From: Roseovarius sp.
GTDB taxonomy: Bacteria; Pseudomonadota; Alphaproteobacteria; Rhodobacterales; Rhodobacteraceae
Direction of reading: 5' to 3'
DNA: 14,097 nt
NCBI GenBank assembly: GCA_007125415.1
Contig: SLDH01000128.1
Coordinates: 1-14,097, forward strand
The first letter of the stretch is position 1, and each line of letters begins with the position of its first letter. The notes beneath the pieces were generated by a model. It was not told where the DNA came from. It saw only the letters and a program-made list of their open reading frames with translations, and ran no database searches. Below, one piece after another: positions 1 through 10,427 of this stretch. The position numbers and the translations under genes are program-made.

Positions 1-203
1 CAGATCGGGATTGGGGAAGCGAAATGCGAGCGGCGGAGTTTCGACCCGCGCCTGTGGGTCCGGCACGGGCTGGCACGCTGCTGAAAAAGGATTCCTGTCA
101 TGCCCGAGCGGGAAACTGTTCCATGTCCCGACACGCACTCTTGCGCGGTCAGGGCCGCGCCCAAGCCTTGAGGGCGCATTGCAATGCCTCTTCCACGCCT
201 AGC

Positions 204-238
204 GCTCCGGTCCGGATATAATCAAACCGGGCCGGAGC
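204..238 (-). terminator. Candidate clpB terminator hairpin
   Basis: A 12-base inverted repeat (GCTCCGGTCCGG at 204-215 and CCGGGCCGGAGC at 227-238) has one G-U type mismatch and an AT-rich 11-base loop. It lies 24 bases past the clpB stop, where a terminator is expected. No U-tract follows on the minus strand, so classical intrinsic termination is uncertain; it could instead stabilise the 3' end of the mRNA. The rest of 1-262 holds a second weaker hairpin (about 140-165) and no convincing gene. Confidence 0.4.
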
Positions 239-262
239 AGAACCGCGCTGATGCAGCGGAAC

Positions 263-2881
<2,619 letters not shown>

Positions 2882-3205
2882 CCCAACTCTCCTTTTTACA
2901 AGCGTTACCCCGGTTGCGCACCCTCGAGGAGGCATGCGCGGTCGGGAACCTTGATGGATAAATGGGCAAGTGCCGGGACGGCTTCAAGACCTCACGGGCG
3001 CATTTCCCGAAATCCGCGCAGAGACATTTGCGGGCAACGCGCCCTCGCCACCCAGCCTCCGATGCCGACCGCGCGCGGCGCACTCTGCCCTCGGCCGCAG
3101 TCTGCATCACCGCCGTCACCCTGCAATATTCGCAGCCCGTTACCGCAAACCCAGCTTCACCCTGTCGGTTTATGGCGCTAGAAGGCGCGCAGAGGCAGGA
3201 CACAG
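2882..3205. other. Divergent clpB-gpmI intergenic region
   Basis: These 324 bases separate the divergent clpB and gpmI starts. The clpB side holds its ribosome-binding site (GGAG just upstream of 2881) and a sigma-32 type promoter at 2958-2988. On the gpmI side I see only a modest Shine-Dalgarno (AGGA about 5 bases before the ATG) and no promoter I would defend. Both-strand reading frames here show no protein-like composition, and I see no RNA gene or large repeat. Confidence 0.6.
2958..2988 (-). promoter_or_regulatory. Heat-shock (sigma-32/RpoH) promoter of clpB
   Basis: On the minus strand CTTGAA (2988-2983) is followed by a 16-base spacer and CCCATTTAT (2966-2958). This matches the RpoH consensus (CTTGAA, about 13-17 bases, CCCCATNTA) almost completely. 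It would start transcription roughly 70 bases upstream of the clpB ATG. Heat-shock control of clpB by RpoH is established in proteobacteria; here it is inferred from the motif. Confidence 0.8.
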
Positions 3206-4723
3206 ATGCGCATTCCCAAACCCGTTGTTTTATGCATTCTCGATGGCTGGGGGCTGTCGGACGAGACCGAGGCCAACGCGCCGGTGCTCGCGCATACGCC
3301 GATCTTCGATCATCTCATGGACACCTGCCCGCATAACACGTTGATCACTCACGGGCCGGATGTCGGCCTGCCCAGCGGCCAGATGGGCAATTCCGAAGTC
3401 GGTCATACGAATATCGGCGCGGGGCGTGTGGTGGCGATGGATCTGGGCCAGATCGATCTGGCCATCGAGGATGGCAGCTTCGACACCGCCGAAGGAATCG
3501 AGAATTTCATCCTCGCTCTCAGGGCATCGGGGGGGACTGCGCATCTTATGGGCCTGGTCTCGGACGGCGGCGTACATGGGGCGATGGGCCATATCGTGGC
3601 AGCAGCGCGGGTGCTGCGCGATGCGGACATCCCGGTGGTGCTGCATGCCTTGACAGACGGGCGCGATGTCGCGCCCACAAGTGCACTGACCTATCTGGGC
3701 TTGCTGGCAGAAGCACTGCCCGAGGGGGTGCAGATCGCCACAGTCTCGGGCCGGTATTTCGCCATGGACCGGGACAATCGCTGGAGCCGCGTGCGCGAAG
3801 CCTATGAGGCGATGATCGAGGCCAGAGGGCCGCGCACTGTCACGCCCGAGATCGCCGTCAAGAACGCCTATGCACGCTCGGAGACCGATGAGTTCATATC
3901 GTCCACGGTGATCGGCGAATATACCGGCGCGCGGGATGGCGACGGCTTTTTCTGCCTCAATTTCCGCGCCGACCGCGCGCGCGAGATCATGGCGGCGATC
4001 GCCGATCCGGAATTCGACCGCTTCAGCATCGGCACGCGGCCCGAATGGGCGGCGCTCCTGGGGATGGTGGAATATTCGCGCGCGCATAATCGCTGGATGG
4101 ACACGGTCTTTCCACCACGCGACATCCGCAACACGTTGGCCGAATGGGTAGCGCGGCACGGGCGCACGCAGTTTCACCTCGCGGAGACAGAGAAATATCC
4201 GCATGTCACCTTCTTTCTCAACGGTGGCAAGGAAGACCCCGAACCGGGAGAGGACCGCTACATGGCGCCCTCGCCGCAGGTTGCCACCTATGACATGCAG
4301 CCCGAGATGTCCGCCGATGAGGTCACGACGCATTTCGTCTCGGCCATCGGGGAAGGCTATGATCTCATCGTGGTGAACTATGCCAATCCCGACATGGTGG
4401 GCCATACCGGTGACCTGCAGGCGGCAATGGCGGCCTGCGAGGCGGTGGACGAAGGCTTGGGGCGTGTCGTGGAGGCGCTTGCAGAGGTGGGCGGTGCAAT
4501 GATCGTGACCGCCGATCACGGCAATTGCGAGGTGATGGTGGACCCGGACACAGGCGGGCCGCATACCGCACACACGCTCAATCCGGTGCCGGTGATCCTC
4601 TATGGCGGCCCGCCGGAGGCGCAATTGAGGGAGGGCCGGCTGAGCGATCTGGCCCCGACGGTTCTGGCGCTGATGGGTCTGCCGCAACCCCCCGAGATGA
4701 CCGGCCGGAGCCTGCTGCAATGA
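3206..4723 (+). CDS. gpmI: 2,3-bisphosphoglycerate-independent phosphoglycerate mutase
   Basis: This 505-residue cytoplasmic enzyme interconverts 3- and 2-phosphoglycerate in glycolysis and gluconeogenesis without the bisphosphoglycerate cofactor, using two Mn ions and a phosphoserine intermediate. The alkaline-phosphatase-superfamily signatures are all present: LDGWG with metal ligand D13, MGNSEVGH with catalytic S63, HALTDGRD, the phosphate-binding GRYFAMDRD, NFRADRAR, EKYPHVTFFLNGG, NYANPDMVGHTG and the metal site TADHGNCE, followed by HTAHTLNPVP. Length is typical for the family. It is the first gene of a three-gene plus-strand operon, and its stop overlaps the next start as ATGA. Growth on C2 compounds via the nearby bhc genes would need this enzyme in the gluconeogenic direction, but adjacency alone proves no functional link. 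Confidence 0.97.
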   Translation: MRIPKPVVLCILDGWGLSDETEANAPVLAHTPIFDHLMDTCPHNTLITHGPDVGLPSGQMGNSEVGHTNIGAGRVVAMDLGQIDLAIEDGSFDTAEGIENFILALRASGGTAHLMGLVSDGGVHGAMGHIVAAARVLRDADIPVVLHALTDGRDVAPTSALTYLGLLAEALPEGVQIATVSGRYFAMDRDNRWSRVREAYEAMIEARGPRTVTPEIAVKNAYARSETDEFISSTVIGEYTGARDGDGFFCLNFRADRAREIMAAIADPEFDRFSIGTRPEWAALLGMVEYSRAHNRWMDTVFPPRDIRNTLAEWVARHGRTQFHLAETEKYPHVTFFLNGGKEDPEPGEDRYMAPSPQVATYDMQPEMSADEVTTHFVSAIGEGYDLIVVNYANPDMVGHTGDLQAAMAACEAVDEGLGRVVEALAEVGGAMIVTADHGNCEVMVDPDTGGPHTAHTLNPVPVILYGGPPEAQLREGRLSDLAPTVLALMGLPQPPEMTGRSLLQ

Positions 4724-5853
4724 GCCTGCGTGTCGCCGCCTTGCTGACCTGGCTGCTTGCAACCAATGCGGCAGCTGAGCCGGACCCGGCGGCTGCGGCC
4801 CGCGCCGCGGCAGACCGGCTGAACGCCGCCGCGCAGCAACTTGCAGAGGCCGAGGGCGCGCGCAACCGGGTGAGGGCCCTGACCGAAACCATCCATGCCT
4901 ATGAGGATGGTCTTCTGGCACTGCGCGAGGGGCTGCGCCGCGCCGCCATCCGCGAAGAGACGCTGACCCGGGAACTGCGCGCGCGCGAGGCCGAGATTGC
5001 GCAGCTTCTGGGCGTCCTGCAGACCATCGGCACCACGCCGCCGCCGGTCTTGCTCCTGCATCCGTCCGGGCCGGTGGGCACCGCCCGCTCCGGCATGATC
5101 ATGTCCGAAGTCACCCCCGCGCTGAACCGCAGCGCCGAGGCGCTGCGTGCGCGGCTGGAGGAGGCCAGCGTCCTGCGAAGGCTTCAGCAAAGCGCCGCCG
5201 ACAAGCTCGAAGAGGGCCTGCTCGGAGTGCAAAGGGCCCGCACCGAACTGAGTAAGGCGATTGCCGACCGGACGGAACTTCCCATGCGCTTCACCGAAGA
5301 TCCGATCAGGACGGCGCTGCTGATCGCCTCGTCGGATACGCTCGAGGGATTTGCCAGCGGGCTGAGCGAGATCGCCTCGGGCGAGGTAAGCGGCAGCCTG
5401 CCCGGCATCTCCCATCGCAAGGGCAATCTGCCGATGCCGGTGCGTGGACGCATCCTGCGCCGCGCGGGCGAGGCCGATGCGGCGGGCATCACCCGCCCCG
5501 GCCTGGTGCTGGCCACGCGCCCGCATGCTCTGGTGACCACACCCGCCGCCGCGACCATCCGCTACCGCGGACCATTGCTCGATTACGGCAATGTGATGAT
5601 TCTGGAACCCGAGGCCGGGCTGCTGCTGGTTTTGGCCGGGCTTGAAACCGTGTATGGAACGGTGGGCGAGGTTCTGCCCGGAGGCAGCCCGGTGGGCCTG
5701 ATGGGCGGGCCGGCGCTGGACGCCGGCATGATTCTGGCCCAGACAGGGGAGGAAGCCAGTGCCGATTTTTCTGAAACGCTCTACATGGAATTCAGAGAAG
5801 ACAACACGCCCGTGAACCCGGAGACATGGTTCAAGACAGACAAGGACGATTGA
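4720..5853 (+). CDS. EnvC-like murein hydrolase activator (coiled coil plus LytM-like domain)
   Basis: A 377-residue exported protein. An N-terminal signal peptide (hydrophobic AALLTWLLATNAAA, predicted cleavage before E20) precedes a long Ala/Glu/Arg-rich coiled coil (about 20-225) and a C-terminal M23/LytM-like beta domain (about 265-360, including LLDYGNVMILEPEAGLLLVL and the GEVLPGGSPVG end). The zinc ligands of active LytM peptidases are missing: there is no HxxxD, and the usual HxH position reads LVLAG. In the EnvC family such degenerate domains do not cut peptidoglycan but activate amidases at the division septum. The ATG overlaps the gpmI stop (ATGA), implying translational coupling; a longer in-frame extension upstream lies inside gpmI and lacks a signal peptide. 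ctpA follows 3 bases after. This gene order is common in alphaproteobacteria. Activator function is inferred from architecture. Confidence 0.85.
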   Translation: MSLRVAALLTWLLATNAAAEPDPAAAARAAADRLNAAAQQLAEAEGARNRVRALTETIHAYEDGLLALREGLRRAAIREETLTRELRAREAEIAQLLGVLQTIGTTPPPVLLLHPSGPVGTARSGMIMSEVTPALNRSAEALRARLEEASVLRRLQQSAADKLEEGLLGVQRARTELSKAIADRTELPMRFTEDPIRTALLIASSDTLEGFASGLSEIASGEVSGSLPGISHRKGNLPMPVRGRILRRAGEADAAGITRPGLVLATRPHALVTTPAAATIRYRGPLLDYGNVMILEPEAGLLLVLAGLETVYGTVGEVLPGGSPVGLMGGPALDAGMILAQTGEEASADFSETLYMEFREDNTPVNPETWFKTDKDD

Positions 5854-5856
5854 CGC

Positions 5857-7191
5857 ATGAAAAAGTTTCTGATCGCCGCAGCCGCCGGTATCACCACCGG
5901 TGTGATCGTGTCCACGCAGGTGGCCGCGCCCCTTCTGGCTCAGGAGGCCACGAGGTCCAGCAATGTCTATGAGCAACTGGATCTGTTTGGTGACATCTTC
6001 GAACGCATTCGCTCGCAATATGTGGAGGAAGTCAACGAGGCCGATCTGATCGAGGCGGCGATCAACGGGATGTTGACCTCGCTCGATCCGCATTCCAGCT
6101 ATCTTTCCCCGCGCGACGCGGCGGCCATGCGGGTGCAGACCACAGGCGAATTCGGCGGTCTGGGGATCGAGGTCACCCAGGAAGAGGGTTTCGTGAAGGT
6201 CGTCTCGCCGATGGATGGCACACCGGCCGCCGATGCCGGGATAGAGGCGGGCGATTTCATCACCCACGTGGATGGCGAAAGCGTGCTGGGGCTGACACTC
6301 GACCAGGCGGTGGACCTGATGCGCGGCCCGGTGGGCAGCGAGATCGTGATCACCGTGGTGCGCGAGAACATCGCGGAGCCCTTCGATGTCTCCATCATTC
6401 GCGACACGATACAACTGATCGCCGTGCGCGCCCGCACGGAGCAGGATACGATCGTGCTGCGGGTCACGACCTTCAACGATCAGACCTTCCGAAACCTCAA
6501 GCAGGAGCTTGAGGACAAGATCGAGGAACTTGGAGGGCTTGATGCGGTGAATGGCATCGTGCTCGATCTGCGCAACAATCCCGGCGGCCTGCTCACACAG
6601 GCGATCCGTGTGTCGGATGCCTTTCTCGACAAGGGCGAGATCGTCAGCACCCGGGGGCGCAATCCCCGCGACGGAGACCGGTTCAATGCCGAACCGGGCG
6701 ATCTGGTCGAAGGCAAGCCGATTGTCGTGCTGATCAACAGCGGCTCCGCCTCCGCCTCCGAGATCGTTGCCGGCGCCCTGCAGGATCACCGCCGCGCCAT
6801 TGTCGTGGGCACCAAGAGCTTCGGCAAGGGATCGGTCCAGACGGTGATGCCTTTGCGCGGCGATGGTGCCATGCGTCTGACCACATCGCGCTACTACACA
6901 CCCTCCGGACGCTCCATTCAGGCGCTGGGTGTTTCGCCCGATATCATCGTGCAGCAACCCACACGCTTCCCGGGCGAGATGGAGGAAGAGGAGGCGCAGC
7001 GGCCCAGCCGGTCGGAAGCCGACCTGCGCGGCAGGCTCAACAATGACAGCCTTTCGGAGGACGAAATCCGTCAGATCGAGGAAGAACGCGAAAGGGTCGA
7101 GCAGACCGCGCGCCTGCGTGAAGAGGATTACCAGCTTGCCTATGCGATCGACATCCTCAAGGGCCTTGCCGCGATGACCCCGCGGGACTGA
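5857..7191 (+). CDS. ctpA: Carboxy-terminal processing protease, S41 family
   Basis: A 444-residue periplasmic serine protease that trims or degrades envelope proteins from the C-terminus. A signal peptide (MKKFLIAAAAGITTGVIVS, likely cleavage near LLA-Q at 28/29) precedes the N-terminal helical region and a PDZ domain (about 90-170, with FGGLGIEV and the DFITHVDGE strand). The S41 core carries LDLRNNPGGLL, catalytic Ser299 in GSASASE and catalytic Lys324 in TKSFGKGSVQ, the usual 25-residue Ser-Lys separation. An acidic, Glu/Arg-rich tail (about 370-435) follows. The ATG lies 3 bases after the upstream stop, with AAGGA about 10 bases before. In several proteobacteria CtpA-type proteases control peptidoglycan hydrolases, which fits the EnvC-like neighbour; the actual substrate is not shown here. 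Confidence 0.96.
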   Translation: MKKFLIAAAAGITTGVIVSTQVAAPLLAQEATRSSNVYEQLDLFGDIFERIRSQYVEEVNEADLIEAAINGMLTSLDPHSSYLSPRDAAAMRVQTTGEFGGLGIEVTQEEGFVKVVSPMDGTPAADAGIEAGDFITHVDGESVLGLTLDQAVDLMRGPVGSEIVITVVRENIAEPFDVSIIRDTIQLIAVRARTEQDTIVLRVTTFNDQTFRNLKQELEDKIEELGGLDAVNGIVLDLRNNPGGLLTQAIRVSDAFLDKGEIVSTRGRNPRDGDRFNAEPGDLVEGKPIVVLINSGSASASEIVAGALQDHRRAIVVGTKSFGKGSVQTVMPLRGDGAMRLTTSRYYTPSGRSIQALGVSPDIIVQQPTRFPGEMEEEEAQRPSRSEADLRGRLNNDSLSEDEIRQIEEERERVEQTARLREEDYQLAYAIDILKGLAAMTPRD

Positions 7192-7219
7192 GGGCAGGAC
7201 GCGGGGCTGAGGGCAGGAC
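7181..7219 (+). repeat. 19-base tandem duplication over the ctpA stop
   Basis: The 20-base unit CGCGGGACTGAGGGCAGGAC at 7181-7200 recurs at 7200-7219 with one change (A to G at unit position 7), a period of 19. The first copy contains the ctpA TGA (7189-7191); the second lies wholly downstream. It resembles a local slippage duplication and does not alter the protein. Confidence 0.85.
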
Positions 7220-7231
7220 ATCGAGGGGCGC

Positions 7232-7272
7232 AGGCCGGGGACATTCTGCCGGCCTTGGAAATGGGTATTTTT
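7232..7272 (+). terminator. Candidate terminator of the gpmI-envC-ctpA operon
   Basis: AGGCCGG (7232-7238) and CCGGCCT (7249-7255) form a perfect 7-bp stem with a 10-base loop, followed after about 10 bases by TATTTTT (7266-7272). The gap between stem and T-run is longer than in a textbook intrinsic terminator. A second imperfect hairpin with arms GAAGG (7291-7295) and CCTTC (7311-7315), directly followed by TTTTC, overlaps the end of the convergent holC and may do the job instead. Confidence 0.35.
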
Positions 7273-7299
7273 GCCAAGAAGAAACCAGGGGAAGGAGCC

Positions 7300-7758
7300 T
7301 CAGGCTTCGGCCTTCTTTTCCCAGTGCCCGCCCGCCTCGGACCAGTATTGCGCCGCACAGCCCGCCGCAGTCAGGGTTTTCCAGTGATCGCGCGCGGACT
7401 CCACGGCCGCGCTGTCATGCCCGTCAAAGAGCACACAGAGCCGCTCGAGACGCGCGGCCTCGGCCGGGTCGGGTGCGGCCCCGTCGATCAGCATCAAGCA
7501 GGCGGGATCGTTGGGATAGTCCCTTGAGGTGGTGAGCAGGATGGGCTGGAGCGCCGCATGGGCACGGCTGGCCAGCCCGTGTGGCAGAAAGCCGTCCTCG
7601 GGGCCCTGCCAGAGTTTCTGATCGAGCCAGTCGAGCCGCGCTTCATCCGTGCCGCGCACCACAACCCGCCAACCCGCCGCGCGCGCCTTGCCCAGAAGCA
7701 AGGGCAAGGTCACTTCCAGCGGCGCGCGCGTCAGGTGATAGAAGAAGGCGTTACCCAT
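7300..7758 (-). CDS. holC: DNA polymerase III subunit chi
   Basis: A 152-residue chi-type clamp-loader accessory subunit; in E. coli chi links the clamp loader (through psi) to SSB. The family pattern is visible: an N-terminal FYHLTRAPLEVTLPLLLGKA, the strand WRVVVRG, then LDWLDQKLW with GFLPHGLA, the PILLTT strand, a LMLIDGA strand and an RLCVLFDG strand before a C-terminal helix. Start chosen: ATG at 7758 (MGNAFFYHL), because the longer in-frame reading upstream runs through the pepA 3' end in another frame and is unlike chi. It begins 7 bases after the pepA stop, so the two are almost certainly cotranscribed, a pairing common in alphaproteobacteria. Length is close to E. coli HolC (147). 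Confidence 0.93.
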   Translation of the reverse strand: MGNAFFYHLTRAPLEVTLPLLLGKARAAGWRVVVRGTDEARLDWLDQKLWQGPEDGFLPHGLASRAHAALQPILLTTSRDYPNDPACLMLIDGAAPDPAEAARLERLCVLFDGHDSAAVESARDHWKTLTAAGCAAQYWSEAGGHWEKKAEA

Positions 7759-7765
7759 GCTGCTG

Positions 7766-9235
<1,470 letters not shown>

Positions 9236-9289
9236 GGTGGCACTCCAAAAGTCGATTACCGCCCAGACCTAGCCTGCGATTGCGTGATT

Positions 9290-9370
9290 GGCCAGAGCCT
9301 GATGAGACTGGCCCACAGTATCGCAACATGGGCAGGGCAATTGCCCGGAAATGCCCCTTGCGCAATGCGC
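9290..9370 (-). repeat. Three inverted repeats between bhcD and pepA
   Basis: The 143-base gap holds GCGCA-A-TGCGC (9360-9370), the perfect palindrome GGGCAATTGCCC (9335-9346) and GGCCAG/CTGGCC (9290-9295 and 9308-9313, 12-base loop). The first lies only 9 bases past the bhcD stop. None is followed by a T-run on the minus strand. They may mark the end of the bhc operon or stabilise its 3' end; a pepA promoter should also lie here, but I could not identify one with confidence. Confidence 0.45.
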
Positions 9371-9378
9371 GCGGCCGG

Positions 9379-10344
9379 TCAGAAATCCACCTCGATGGCC
9401 ACGCCTTTCTCGATTGCCAGATCGACGATTGCAGCGGCGACCGCAAGATCCTGCAGGCCCACGCCCGTGCCGTCGAACAGCGTGATCTCTTCCGCCGTGC
9501 TGCGGCCGGGGTGCGTGTCATTGATCACCGCGCCGATCTGCGTGATGTCGGCCTGCGCGATCAGACCCTGGGCCACGGCGTGCTGCGCCTCGCCGATGCT
9601 CACGCTCTGGGCCACCTCATCGGTGAAGACGCGCGCTGCCGCCAGCAGATCAGCAGCGACCTCCTGCTTTCCCTTGGTGTCGGTGCCCATGCAGGCCAGA
9701 TGCGTGCCGGGGCTCACATGCGCGGCCTGCAGGATGGCCTCGAAGGAGGAGGTGATGGTGATGATCACATCCGCATCACGCATCCCCTCGAGCGCCACCG
9801 CCTCGAAAGACACACCCGCCTCATCAGCCACCCTTTCGATATTGGGCAGCATCTCGGGATGCAGGTTCCAGCCGATCACCTTTTCGAAAGGGCGCTGCTC
9901 TAGCGCGGCGCGCAGTTGAAACGCCGCCTGATGGCCCGCGCCGATCATGCCCAGCACCCGTGCATCCGCGCGCGCCAGATGGCGGATCGACACCGACGAG
10001 GCCGCCGCGGTGCGCAGCGCCGTCAGCAGGTTGCCCCCCACCATGGCCCGCACCATCCCTGTGTCGGCGTCAAACAGGAACACCGTGGACTGGTGGTTGA
10101 TGACCCCCTTCGTTTCCAGGTTATGTGGCCAGTAGCCGCCCGCCTTCAGCCCCAGCGTCAGCGCCGAGCGGTCAAACCCGCCCTTGAACCCGTAAAGCGC
10201 ATCGACATGGCCGATGGCCTCGCGCACCACCGGAAAATTACAGGCCTTTTCAGCGGCCATCGCGGCAAAGACCTTCTCTACGGCCTCGAAGGCCGCATCA
10301 CGGGTCAGCAGCGCGGCGATCTCGCGCTCGGGGACGATGAACAT
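9379..10344 (-). CDS. bhcD: Iminosuccinate reductase of the beta-hydroxyaspartate cycle
   Basis: A 321-residue member of the ornithine cyclodeaminase/mu-crystallin family. In the BHAC this family member reduces iminosuccinate to L-aspartate with NADH, closing the cycle. Visible features are the N-terminal half with LGLKAGGYWPHN (K67) and LTALRTAAAS (R111, T112), and a Rossmann segment VLGMIGAGHQA with the dinucleotide-binding GAGHQA at 135-140, followed by ADVIITITSS and the C-terminal LFDGTGVGLQDLAVA. The ATG at 10344 follows AGAGGA at about 7 bases. Sequence alone would allow ornithine cyclodeaminase or another imine reductase; the specific call rests on its place downstream of bhcA, bhcB and bhcC. 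The 83-base gap to bhcC is the widest in the operon and contains a small hairpin. Confidence 0.9.
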   Translation of the reverse strand: MFIVPEREIAALLTRDAAFEAVEKVFAAMAAEKACNFPVVREAIGHVDALYGFKGGFDRSALTLGLKAGGYWPHNLETKGVINHQSTVFLFDADTGMVRAMVGGNLLTALRTAAASSVSIRHLARADARVLGMIGAGHQAAFQLRAALEQRPFEKVIGWNLHPEMLPNIERVADEAGVSFEAVALEGMRDADVIITITSSFEAILQAAHVSPGTHLACMGTDTKGKQEVAADLLAAARVFTDEVAQSVSIGEAQHAVAQGLIAQADITQIGAVINDTHPGRSTAEEITLFDGTGVGLQDLAVAAAIVDLAIEKGVAIEVDF

Positions 10345-10382
10345 CCTGTTGTCCTCTTCATGGTCATGTCGGTGATGACAGC

Positions 10383-10399
10383 GCCACCGGCGGGGTGGC
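10383..10399 (-). other. Small hairpin in the bhcC-bhcD gap
   Basis: GCCACC (10383-10388) and GGTGGC (10394-10399) give a 6-bp stem with a 5-base loop, in the only sizeable gap within the bhc operon. No T-run follows, so it is more likely a processing or stability element than a terminator, if it has any role. Confidence 0.3.
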
Positions 10400-10427
10400 C
10401 GGAGGCGCCGGATCAGGAGGGCCGGGC

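Noticed and set aside
1..262. A tRNA or small RNA downstream of clpB
   Set aside because: No cloverleaf or TTCRA-type T-loop found; only two GC-rich hairpins without T-runs.
2934..2954. A six-codon plus-strand ORF after GAGGAGG
   Set aside because: Too short, the Shine-Dalgarno is almost on the ATG, and it leads nowhere; probably chance.
3230..4921. A 563-codon minus-strand open frame across gpmI
   Set aside because: Antisense to gpmI, which carries all family motifs; His/Arg-rich composition and no domain.
4600..7221. An open frame of over 870 codons on the minus strand across the envC-like gene and ctpA
   Set aside because: It is antisense to two genes with clear domains, its translation is rich in His/Arg/Gly/Gln with no recognisable motif, and it is a typical high-GC shadow frame.
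9379..10344. True ornithine cyclodeaminase of arginine catabolism
   Set aside because: No arginase or other arginine gene nearby; operon position after bhcABC fits iminosuccinate reductase.
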